Source: Protopterus annectens (lineage: Eukaryota > Chordata > Ceratodontiformes > Protopteridae). Taken from it: a stretch of 64,000 nucleotides of DNA. Shown here piece after piece: positions 55,321 to 64,000 of the stretch (position 1 is the stretch's first letter; every line of letters starts with the position of its first letter). The notes beneath the pieces are model-generated. The model did not search any database, was not told where the DNA came from, and saw nothing but the letters and a program-made list of their open reading frames with translations. Location of the stretch: contig NC_056725.1 in the NCBI RefSeq assembly GCF_019279795.1, forward strand, positions 1,605,878,293 to 1,605,942,292, in the 5' to 3' direction. Both the position numbers and the translations under genes were made by a program.

Positions 55321-56500
55321 GTTTAGCCAAATCTATCCGCTAGCAGGTTTGCTATGTCTGTAAGGTCAGTGTGTGTGACACCGTTGGCCACCAGTTCTGC
55401 ACATGCTTGGGTCCCACCCCTTAGGTTACATACGTAGGTATAAAATACCTTATGGTTATCCTTGACAATACTAGCTAGGTTTCTTTCAAAGGAGCTCTTG
55501 GAGGATTTGACAAGTTGTCTCATTTGCCTGTTAAGGCTGAGGAGGGTCCTTTTCCATTGTTAGGTTCTTGTCTTTTTCTTTGACAGCAACCTTTTGCATT
55601 TATTGTAGAGTTTGCTGATGCTAGAAGTCCACCATGGGCGCATGATTTTACTTGGCGCTCTGGCTTTGATTCTTTCTGGTGCAGCCAAGTTTATACACAT
55701 ATGCAAGTGATTGTACAGGGCATTAGTGTAAGCTTCGGTGGAGTTACCACTTTCACCTTGGGCTGGGTCTTGGAATGCATTTAAACCTTCACCTAGGAGG
55801 GTATAGCTTGCCTTGGTGAAGTTATTTAGTCTGATTTCACCCTTTGTGAATTCTGTTGCTATTGTCAGTTCAAAGGAGACTGATTTGTGGTCAGTTTTAA
55901 ATAATGAAGGTCCAACAGTTGCAGCAGTGCACCTGTTTTACATGTTGTTGAGGACCAGATCAAGAATGTTTGTTCCTCTTGTTGGGGTATGGACAATTTG
56001 CTCAAGGGCATTTGAATTCACAAAGTCAAGTAACTTTTGTGCTAGTGAGCTTGGGCTAGAGTAGATTTCCCAATTCATGGTGGGATAATTGAAATCACCA
56101 ATTACCAGTGGGTTAGGTGACATTTGGATTGCCTTCAGTTTGGTTAAGTAGGCTTTGTGGGTGTTGTGACCATGGAGGGGGATCTATAACTGGCTAGGAC
56201 TTGAATGGGGCTCTTACCCACCATAAACTGGATCTGGAGTAACTCCATGGAGTTGTCCAATCTAACTAGATGGGAGGTGAATTTATCTTTAATATAAAGT
56301 GAAACACCACCTCCTTTAGTTTTCACATGTTCATTTTGTGGTCTAAAGGTCTGGAAGGCATTGCAACCTTGCAGGGCCAGGGTACTCTCTGAGGCCTTAA
56401 ACAAGGTTTCTGTGACTGCACAAACATCTACATCTTCTAGTGATAGAACTGCTTCCAGGGAGTGCAGTTTTTGGTTTACGCTTCTAGCAGCTTGACCCTT
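55321..56500 (-). pseudogene. CR1 LINE, endonuclease half
   Basis: Minus frames 55323-55523 (LVKSSKSSFERNLASIVKDNHK), 55938-56123 (IGDFNYPTMNWEIY, NILDLVLNNM) and 56144-56404 (GGGVSLYIKD, QVLASYRSPS) are endonuclease blocks in ORF2. Frameshifted throughout. Confidence 0.82.
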
Positions 56501-56912
56501 ATTTTGTTCTGATTGGTTAATTTCAGATCAGCAATATTGTTTTTGAGAGCATACCTAAAAAAGGTATTATGGGGGAGGCAAGAGCCTTTGCCAGCAGCTG
56601 AAAACCTAGAGGTGCCAGGTGCAAACCATCTGTGGCAAAGCAGCAAGGTTTGTTGACCATGGCTTCACAGGCATACAGGAACTGGATCCCCTTGGAATGA
56701 CACCAAACACTAAGCCAATTACTGAAATATTTTTTTTTTGTTTATATTGTGGCATCATTCTAGATGATGGTAGTATGCTGCTCAAGGCTAGGGACATACC
56801 TGCCCGGGACACATACTCAGAGAGCTCAACCATGTCTCTCTTCATATAGTCCAGAGAGGTACATCTCGGGTCATTCACACCAACATGAACTATGACAGAG
56901 TCATAATGGCAC
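56501..56912 (-). pseudogene. CR1 LINE, ORF1 esterase fragment
   Basis: The minus frame 56606-56878 reads NDPRCTSLDYMKRDMVELSEYVSRAG and LALSSILPSSRMMPQYK, with the LH-block nearby. 5'-truncated at about 56912, within about 15 residues of the point where the copy at 35037 is truncated. Confidence 0.8.
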
Positions 56913-57400
56913 TAGAGGCTGAGAGCAGGCATTTATTTATTATACAAAAACTACAGGTTTGCCTTTGCATGCATTATTTATCCAAACACAGTTATTGTTT
57001 TTTTAAGTGTATTTTATCCATTTTCTGTACATGGTTCAATTTTATCCTCCAATTATCAGAAGTTACACTACATTGTGGAAGCTAGTACAGCATGATGCAG
57101 CATAATAGTGGACAGGAAAGTAAAGGGTTTCATAGCACCAGCTCAAAAATGCAATGATATTATATAACCCATTATTTTCAAGTAGATGTCAGTCAGTAAA
57201 GTCTATATGCAAAGGTTTTATGGGGAATACACCAACAGGTTATACATCCAGGCCACAAAGACATGCATTGATGAATTATGTACAGATCAAAAATGAAGTG
57301 TTTGCAATAATGTTTAGCTGTCAGATATTCCAAGGTTGTATTTAAAGTAAAAGCATTGCAGTTCATTTAGATCAATAATCACTTCAAATCATCCTCAGAA
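56913..57400. other. No recognisable gene
   Basis: Non-coding stretch. Confidence 0.4.
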
Positions 57401-58620
57401 AACCTTGAAACAAGCCTGCTGGACATCTGCAGAAGATATTCCTATCTTTGCAGCTATCTAACTTGCAAGCTGATTATAAACCTGCAAATTAATCAGCAGA
57501 ATGATATTCTAAGTAGATTATGTATATGAGAGACTGAATGTGTTTCTGAGAAAAGATTTGCAAGTATTATTACCAGTGTCAGAGTTGCCAATGTCAGCAG
57601 AAAAACTAAAAGAGCTAAAAGTTTATAAAAGTTGCTTTGAGATGCCATTGTGACAGGATGGGCTGATGGAAATTTATTTTTATTTATTTAGTTAGTTAAT
57701 CAGTTATATAATTATTAACTCCTTTTGTTTACTGGTATTGTCTGACTGGGCAGAAATCTATTTTATTTGAGTCCCTGGGAAAGAAAGCTCCACAAACTTG
57801 TAAGAGAAACACTGCAGCTGCTCACCAAGTCATGTTTCTCATATTGGGAAGCACTTTCATACAGTCAATGATTGTTATATAAAGATGACAGAGAAATAAT
57901 TCTTAATCAACCCCATGATAGCATATTGCCAAAGCTTCATAAATCACATCATGGCAGAAATAAATGTATGGAAATGAGTTATCATGTATTGACAAAATAT
58001 AAGTGCACAGATAAAGCAAAGCATTTTGTTCAAAAACTGTGACATCTGTGTCATGTTTAAGAATGAAGACCAGAAAGAAGAACTCATATGCTATGACAAC
58101 TTGTCATTGTCATGGCAGAAAGTAGAGAATGGCTTATTTCAGACTACAAACATAAATTTTCTCTTAAGTGCAGGCTATTATGTGAAATTCCCTTATGCAG
58201 AAAAATTGTTGACACTGAGTTGGTTTATAAGTGCTGTCGTGAAATTTATCTTTGTGCAACACTATACCTTTAAACATTATCTGACAATGATCCACAGTTT
58301 ATGATCAGTAGTTTCACATTTTTGCCAGACAGTAGCAGTTCAGACAGTAGCAATTCACTGAGTTTCTCAGTTTGAGTAGTTGAAGGAATGGTCCAAATGG
58401 TAAAAAAAATATCATAAGGATAGGCACTCAGAAGCAGCAGATTGTTACTTATCCATTTTCACGTACAGCAAAAAACCTCTATTATAGTCTACTTGGCTGT
58501 CACCAGCACAAATATTTATGGATCAAAGTTTCATTTCCAAATTGGTTACATTAGCATCAGAATTTATAGCCAAGGTAAACTACAATGAAGTTGCTACAAG
58601 AAAGGGGACAGAAACAGAAA
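57401..58620 (+). pseudogene. Gypsy-type retrotransposon integrase, broken
   Basis: The plus strand shows, in order and across frameshifts, LPMSAEKLKELKVY and QDGLME near 57600-57665, then after an L2 tail LLYKDDREIILNQ, LHKSHHGRNKC near 57935 (HHCC zinc-binding start), the Cys pair CDIC near 58040, and LSWQKVENGLFQ, where relatives have D at the first catalytic position (usually TDLF). SDNDPQF near 58283 is the second catalytic block, read in another frame, and KKPLL...LSPAQIF follows near 58490. This is the integrase of a Ty3/gypsy retrotransposon. The loss of the first Asp and several stops rule out activity. No LTRs seen. Confidence 0.78.
57668..57795 (-). mobile_element. L2-like LINE 3' end inside the gypsy integrase
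   Basis: TTATTTTTATTTATTTAGTTAG...CTGGTATTGTCTGACTGGGCAG and GAGTCCCTGGGAAAGAAAGCTCC match the complement of the L2-like 3' end. It interrupts the gypsy reading between QDGLME and LLYKDD. Confidence 0.6.
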
Positions 58621-58784
58621 TTCTACAATTATAAGTGGGTAATGAATCTTTTATTTTTTAAAGGAATATGATAAAGATAAAGTAATATTTTCCTTCTAGT
58701 TTGGAAACAATTTGTAAATGCAAGCCATTGTATGAGGGCATCCTTATTCTAATAGGCTGCATTATGCATAAGGCTCAGATATGT
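58621..58784. other. No recognisable gene
   Basis: AT-rich. Confidence 0.35.
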
Positions 58785-59000
58785 AGATTTAATACATAAA
58801 CACAGGATGCTTGCTTATATTAACAGATATGCCGATGCAGCCAGGTGTTTCATTGCCCACTGGGAGCTTTGAGAAGATTATGATGGAGTCTTTTGAAAAG
58901 CCTTCATCACAAGTATCTAGTTCTGTACCTGCTATGGATTTTTCATTTGAACAGGATATTGCCCTAGTAAGCCATCTTAGCTTGGCTTCTGAAAACATCT
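58785..59000 (+). other. Possible orphan exon-like open segment
   Basis: An AG (TATTAACAG) precedes an open stretch of about 63 codons with a non-repetitive, Ser/Glu-rich sequence (SLPTGSFEKIMMESFEK, SSVPAMDFSFEQ). The minus strand is also open. No domain or homologue is recognised, so it is likely chance or a piece of an unknown element or gene. Confidence 0.2.
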
Positions 59001-61197
59001 AAATTAAAGGGAAGTGATAATATCACTAACTATATTTAACCTGAAATGATCTGAAAACATTTCAGATATGGAACATTGACTTAAAAATATATTCACATGT
59101 TATGAGTACACACAGTTTTAAAAAACATTTTTATTGATCAGTGTAATAATCACCTGATTCACCTAATTTAGTGTTAGTTGTGGTATTAAGTATGATGGAA
59201 ACCACATACACCACTATTGCAAAGAATCACTATTCCTCTAAGAGAGTTACAGACATAAAGAATACTGAGAGAATTTATCAGAAGATGAATGCTGATCCTC
59301 ATTAAAACATGCTAGAGTAAGATGCTTTGTGCATATGTTCACTTCTTCATTTGTTTGACAATGTATAGTTTGACAGTCAGTATATATATGACAGTCTTTA
59401 TCTTTTTAATGTACTAATCATCTGACACCTCATGACTGATAACTACACCTTTCCCATTTTTCTATCTGTGTTACTTTTCTGTCCTGTCAAGAAGCATTTA
59501 TTTAATTGAAACCATGTGTGGAGCTTGGGATCAAGAATAATCTTCCTAAATCCAATCTTTGAGAAAAGTGGAAATCTCACTTTACTGGGTTGGTATTTGC
59601 CACTAATTGACTGTAATTGTGCCTTATTCAAGTATTTTATTTTTAATCTCACACAGCTTCAGCAGGGTAACTAAGGAAAAGAATATGAGATATGTTCAGG
59701 CATTTGCAGGACTATTCTTCCTCATCACTTTTCAATATGTGAATATGGTCTTAACATATCTCATGGATTAGGCATCCTATCTAAGAATAAACTTTCATAC
59801 ATTTAAAGCAGGATGCTTTGCTTTCTGATTATGTCAGCATTTCCATGGTTCTCTTCTTATTATGTTTTAAGGAGAGTGCCATGTTACACACCTCTGGTTA
59901 TCCAGTAATGTTGAACACTAGCCATATAAACATCAAGATAGACTAGAATTTTAACCAGACAAGCAACTATTATTCTTTACAAAATGGCAGCTCAGTATAA
60001 ATGATGTTAACAGTTCAGGCAGTGATCACAAACACAATGACACTAAGCACTGGACACTATGCAATTTGGGGTACTTACATTCTTAAAATGGCAGTACTAT
60101 ACAATAATCTTACAATGGCAAAGGCTATGGTACATATTCACAGTATAAAAATACCCAAGCAACTCCACTTTAAGTGTCATCAAACCCCCACTAAGGAAAG
60201 AGAAAACTCTCTTTAATCTTAAATGTCTCTGTGCATTCAGTACTCTGGCTTGATCCTGTCAATGCATATATTTAATATTTATGAACACTGCAATATGATT
60301 ATTTTGAAGTAGGAACTTGTAAGAGATATCAGTATCAACATATTGTTAACAAACAAAATTGCAGAGCTACTTTTCTGATCTAATGTCTCGGTCACAGTTC
60401 TGGTAACAAACTGTTACTTTAACTTCATGCTCACTGCACATCACACAAATAGCACAGGAACTGGACCTTTGGAAGGAAAATTCTCCGATAAGCAGTTTTG
60501 GTAGACTGTATAATTTTTAGAATGACTCTATCAAACATGAATAGTCACTCTCAGATGGATAACATAAAGTCTGTTATCACAGAACTTCCATTCTAATCTC
60601 AGATATTGGGTTGCAGTAATGATTTCAAAGGAATAGGAAGACATATTAATTGATGTATACCTGACTGTTCTTGGTTCAAACACAAGTGTATGCTCAGGTT
60701 CAAGGCTTCCAGGTTGAGGCTCAGCAGATTCTACCTGAATATGCCTTTGATATTTGCCTAAATATGGCGCCATCTACTGGTTATGCTATGTAGTAACTTG
60801 GCTCATTGATTTGCTACACTGCAACACATCACATGTCCTACTGTTTTTCTCCCTCTTACTTTAGGCATACTAACTGGCCTGGCTGAAAAAAAGGATGTGG
60901 ATGCTCAGAGTGGCATTTGTCATGCAATCTTTTGCAGTAAGCTTTATTTCATTGGTCATTTGGTTTAACTAAGCCATATGGAATAGCTTTAGGCTCAAGT
61001 TCTACATCTAACGGTGGCACATTAGTCATGTTTGTCTCCCTAGCAATAGCTGCAAGGTGGCTTAATCCTGTGGTGCTGTGTGGGGCAATCTTTTTAGCTT
61101 TTTAGAACTGTTTGGACTGTTTTCTCATCTTCATTACTTGACTGAGAATAGTAAGAACCTGACATAGTAAAAGCATACATATCAATGCACTGTTGGA
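59001..61197. other. No recognisable gene
   Basis: Non-coding. One CTCF-core-like site is noted separately at 60766-60780. Confidence 0.4.
60766..60780 (-). promoter_or_regulatory. CTCF-core-like site
   Basis: The complement reads CCAGTAGATGGCGCC, matching the CTCF core CCASYAGRKGGCRS. No repeat element is recognised around it. Confidence 0.35.
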
Positions 61198-61213
61198 ACT
61201 CTGTTGACATAAA
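61198..61213 (+). repeat. Penelope-like element target-site duplication, left
   Basis: ACTCTGTTGACATAAA, identical to 63443-63458 (16 bp). Confidence 0.9.
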
Positions 61214-61275
61214 ATCAGCAAAAATAAAAAGCAAACATAAATGAGGATTATAACAACACTGTCACCAACATCCTG

Positions 61276-63084
61276 TTGGATGGTTCTATATATACACCTG
61301 TGTCTAAAAACCAAATGAATATAACTTATAGTAGAATTGATTCCCTTTTGGAGGAATATCTACTAGAAAATAGGATTGACAGCAAAACTTACAACTTTTT
61401 AAGACAAGTACATCCAGACATTCCAAACATTTTCGGAGTGCCTAAGGTGCATAAATCGATCTGTGAACCCCCCTTTAGACCCATCGTTTCTACAAAAAAT
61501 TCTAAAACCCACCCTTTGGCTATATTTGTGGACCATCACATCAAGGATATAGTGAATCATACTCCACATCTTATCAAAGATTCTTGGGAGTTTTTGAGTA
61601 AAATTACTAACCAGCTTTGGAGTACAGATTGCACTTTTCTTACTATTGATGTGAAGGATCTCTTCACATGTATTCCCAGGAGAGAGGGGTATGAATATTT
61701 TAGTGATTGTTTATTTAAGTATTCTACTTTACCTAAAGATAGAATTTCCCTTATTTTGGAACTTATGGAATTTATTTTGGATTCTAATTATACCCATTTT
61801 CAAGGGGAATTTTACCAACAGATTAGTGGTATAGCAATGGGCGCTACTTGTGCTCCCATATACGCTAATTTGGTGTTACTTGAATGGGAAAATAGGTATG
61901 TCTTTTCTTCTCCTTTTTTCAAACATATCAGGCTATACCTGAGATTTTTGGATGATATCTTTGTGTTATGGAATGGAACAAAAGAAGGACTACACAAGTT
62001 TATGGAATATCTTAACTCTTGCACAACTTTCCCTTCTTTTACACATACACAAAATGACGCCATTATCCATTACTTGGATGTTACCATCTCCAAGACTCTT
62101 AATGGATTTAAGTCTAGCATCTATAGAAAGGACACTTGGTGCAACAGTTATTTACATTTTAGTAGTCATCATCCCATCGCACAAAAGAAAATTCTTATAA
62201 AGGGTCAAGCAGTCAGGATAGCCAGGATGACCTCTGACTACCATGATTTAAAACAAGAATTAATTTTTCTAGGTAAATGTTTTATTGAGAGAGAATATCC
62301 TGTTGAGATGGTCAGGGACATTCTAGATGAGGTCTATAATGGATGGGGTACCAAATATAAGGCCCTATTGGGACATCCACTTCAAACAACAAATGATCAC
62401 TCGAAAGAAAGAAAAAATTATCATAGAGCATGTGTTACTCAATATTGTACTTTTTCTGAATTATTTTCACATACAATAAGAGCAAATTGGAATTTATTGA
62501 AAAGTAGCAAGGATGTATACAACCTAGTGGGTGAACAACCAATATTTACATACAAGGTTGGAATGAATTTTAAGAGGACATTTGAACAGAATGGTAGGGA
62601 AATTTTGCAATACAGAGCTACTGTTCCTTGTGGTACCTGTAGTGTTTGTTCATTTATTTATGGTGAGGCAACCATTTTATTGAATAACGGTTTAAAAAGC
62701 ATTGTTAGATTTGTTAAAGGAAATTGTAAAACAAAAATGCTTGTTTATATGGCTGTTTGCACAAAATGTAGTGCATATTACATAGGAAAAACTGAAAGAT
62801 CATTTAAAGACCGAATCTATGAACATTTATACGACATTAGGACACATAAGGAAACCAGTGCCTTATATAAGCACAGTGTTTTATGTTCCTCCTTTGAAGG
62901 TTATAAGTTTGGTATTATTGACACAGTTAAGAAACACCTACAAGTGGGAGGGGGTGATTTGAAAAATGCTTTGCTATATAGGGAACTTATTTGGCAGCTT
63001 AGGCTTAAATCTAATATCCCACCAGGTCTTAATGACTATATTAGTATAAAATCTGCATTATTCAAAAAAGCTGAAAATGTGTGA
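61276..63084 (+). CDS. Penelope-like RT with GIY-YIG endonuclease (N-terminally truncated)
   Basis: A 602-codon open frame; its first codon here is TTG, and the frame is open further upstream, so the true start was lost by truncation. RT: PNIFGVPKVHK and RPIVS near residues 50-70, the LTIDVKDLF block with catalytic D125, GIAMGATCAP at 185-194 and the catalytic pair D226-D227 in RFLDDIF. A linker with CGTCSVC (C452, C455, C458) follows. The GIY-YIG nuclease has YMAVC and YYIGKTERSFKDR (Y501-G504), then EHL, HSV and GLN blocks. Such proteins reverse transcribe and cut target DNA. All catalytic blocks seen are intact, though the missing N-terminus probably prevents autonomous function. It resembles Neptune-type vertebrate Penelope-like elements. 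Confidence 0.9.
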   Translation: MDGSIYTPVSKNQMNITYSRIDSLLEEYLLENRIDSKTYNFLRQVHPDIPNIFGVPKVHKSICEPPFRPIVSTKNSKTHPLAIFVDHHIKDIVNHTPHLIKDSWEFLSKITNQLWSTDCTFLTIDVKDLFTCIPRREGYEYFSDCLFKYSTLPKDRISLILELMEFILDSNYTHFQGEFYQQISGIAMGATCAPIYANLVLLEWENRYVFSSPFFKHIRLYLRFLDDIFVLWNGTKEGLHKFMEYLNSCTTFPSFTHTQNDAIIHYLDVTISKTLNGFKSSIYRKDTWCNSYLHFSSHHPIAQKKILIKGQAVRIARMTSDYHDLKQELIFLGKCFIEREYPVEMVRDILDEVYNGWGTKYKALLGHPLQTTNDHSKERKNYHRACVTQYCTFSELFSHTIRANWNLLKSSKDVYNLVGEQPIFTYKVGMNFKRTFEQNGREILQYRATVPCGTCSVCSFIYGEATILLNNGLKSIVRFVKGNCKTKMLVYMAVCTKCSAYYIGKTERSFKDRIYEHLYDIRTHKETSALYKHSVLCSSFEGYKFGIIDTVKKHLQVGGGDLKNALLYRELIWQLRLKSNIPPGLNDYISIKSALFKKAENV

Positions 63085-63300
63085 TTTTTAAACATATTAT
63101 ACTTAAAATGTGTTTTATTATTTGTTATGCAAGTTGTCTGTATAAGTATATATTTGAACAAGTATATGATGTTTAGCTCTATTTAGTTTGAGCTTTTTAA
63201 TATAACATATTATAGTAAGGTATAATATGGTGATGTTACTTTAAATTTTAATTATGTGTTGGTGTTGATTGAGATTAAGTATATAACGTTGTATGTAGTA
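63085..63300 (+). other. Penelope-like 3' UTR
   Basis: AT-rich non-coding sequence between the ORF stop and the hammerhead-like motif. Confidence 0.5.
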
Positions 63301-63360
63301 CCAGTGCTTTTATCTGATGAAGTCTTATTAGACGAAAGCGCTCATCTGTGAAGTATTGTG
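63301..63360 (+). ncRNA. Hammerhead-ribozyme-like motif, Penelope-like 3' end
   Basis: CTGATGA (63314-63320) is the 5' core; AGTCTTATTAGAC forms stem II (GTCT/AGAC with a TATT loop); GAAA (63334-63337) is the 3' core; GCGC follows as a minimal self-complementary stem III; TC precedes the predicted cut after 63343. Stem I can form from ACAGTGCTT-like 63301-63309 pairing with AAGTATTG-like 63351-63359 (A-U, G-U and G-C pairs), plus AT/AT next to the core. This is a type I hammerhead with a minimal stem III, as described for Penelope-like elements, where dimeric folding was proposed. Activity is not shown. Confidence 0.75.
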
Positions 63361-63442
63361 GAACCATAAAGGATTTTTGCACCTTCGTTTGTGGCCTGGA
63401 CTTTTATTTTTGCTGATTTTAGTTTTACATTTTATTATCTTG

Positions 63443-63458
63443 ACTCTGTTGACATAAA
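63443..63458 (+). repeat. Penelope-like element target-site duplication, right
   Basis: ACTCTGTTGACATAAA, identical to 61198-61213. Confidence 0.9.
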
Positions 63459-64000
63459 CTAAGTACATTTGTCTATAAGCAGTTCAGTGGAACATTACCA
63501 TGAACTTGGGTATTATTTGTTGGTTAGCTGGAGTTGGTGCATGCATTATTTCTGTGTCATATGAATAACGGTCTATAACTGTGCCATAGTTTTTTTTTGC
63601 CCTCAGACTCTCACAAGCCAGTCTTTAACCTTGAATCATCTGTTAAGTTATATGAGCTAAAGATGTTTTTCAAAAAAGCAACAGTGCCAACATGTCTAAT
63701 GAGCATCTCAGTCATTTCAAGCAGAAAGATTTCAGAAGTTGAGGTTATACCAAACAGCAGCCTCTTGAAACATAACCTTCCTAGTACAGTAAAGCAAGGT
63801 TGCCAGCTTAGTGTTCATTTTCTCTGCTGGTATTTGCCAAAATCCAATGAAAGCATCTTATAGTGAAAACACTTTAGTATTGACTAGCATGGGTGCTATG
63901 TTTTCTAGAGTAGGTAGAATGCACCTTTCCCATACAACTGTATCATGAAACTTTTCTAAGCCAACACGTATTCATATACTGCCATTTTGATTTTTACTGG
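63459..64000. other. No recognisable gene
   Basis: Non-coding stretch at the end of the window. An 88-codon frame at 63597-63863 has no domain. Confidence 0.4.

Larger units (their letters stand above)
61214..63442 (+). mobile_element. Penelope-like element, 5'-truncated, with TSD and 3' hammerhead
   Basis: A 2229-bp insertion bounded by a perfect 16-bp TSD. It starts with ATCAGCAAAAATAAAA, which is the reverse complement of TTTTATTTTTGCTGAT near the 3' end (about 63403-63420), so a short inverted piece of the 3' end sits at the 5' end. This arrangement is typical of Penelope-like insertions. It carries one open frame and a hammerhead-like motif at 63301-63360. The missing N-terminus shows 5' truncation. 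The open frame and clean TSD suggest a fairly recent insertion. Confidence 0.88.

Noticed and set aside
1-64000. CRISPR arrays, operons or other prokaryotic systems
   Set aside because: The window is eukaryotic repeat DNA; the 63-bp and 90-bp arrays have no spacer structure.

Overview
The window looks like intergenic or intronic DNA from a repeat-rich vertebrate genome, and almost everything recognisable in it is a transposable element. The mix is CR1-type LINEs with an ORF1 esterase, L2-like LINEs, a Tx1/L1-type LINE, Penelope-like elements with a GIY-YIG nuclease, hAT, PIF/Harbinger, a gypsy integrase remnant, and tRNA-derived SINEs. This would fit a large-genome vertebrate such as a lungfish, amphibian or early-diverging fish. 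The species cannot be fixed from the sequence. I found no convincing host gene; one possible exon at 58785-59000 is weak. There are no bacterial features, CRISPR arrays or operons.

Layout. 1-6948: an L2-like LINE on + with a repetitive 5' region (a 610-bp direct repeat, 171-bp and 90-bp tandem units) and a near-complete but frameshifted ORF carrying a 2A-like motif, apurinic endonuclease (EN) and reverse transcriptase (RT). 6949-7712: part of an older CR1 on -. 7713-10680: a 430-bp hairpin MITE and two old tRNA-derived SINE copies. 10680-24172: one decayed Tx1-like LINE split by an L2 (11308-12750), by a CR1 on - (13867-20394) that itself holds a full-length CR1 on + (14989-20216), and by an hAT transposon (21018-23571) with an intact 604-codon transposase, TIRs and an 8-bp TSD. 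24173-27560: Harbinger-like sequence with a Myb/SANT gene fragment. 27590-31576: several copies of a repeat family that begins CATACCTCTCAACC, one carrying a SINE with a 17-bp TSD, plus a 63-bp minisatellite and a GT microsatellite. 31666-35037: CR1 on -. 35880-38400: two Penelope-like fragments head to head as a large palindrome. 39467-39980: MITE-like. 42400-43260: Harbinger transposase on -. 46850-47770: diverged tandem repeats of the CATACCTCTCAACC family. 49722-50689: a DNA transposon remnant with ~100-bp TIRs and an 8/9-bp TSD, split by a CR1 tail. 53085-56912: L2 and CR1 tails and a CR1 on -. 57400-58620: gypsy integrase pseudogene split by an L2 tail. 61198-63458: a Penelope-like element with an open 602-codon frame, a 16-bp TSD, an inverted terminal fragment at its 5' end and a 3' hammerhead-ribozyme-like motif.

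How the parts relate. The elements form a layered insertion record: Tx1 is oldest, CR1 on - entered it, full-length CR1 entered that CR1, and hAT entered the Tx1 3' part. The least decayed elements are the hAT at 21018, the CR1 at 14989, the L2 at 2258 and the Penelope-like element at 61214. The most interesting signals are the two hammerhead-like motifs at the 3' ends of the Penelope-like copies, the head-to-head Penelope palindrome, the LINE 2A-like motif, the repeated LINE 5' regions, and an hAT carrying a CTCF-core-like sequence.
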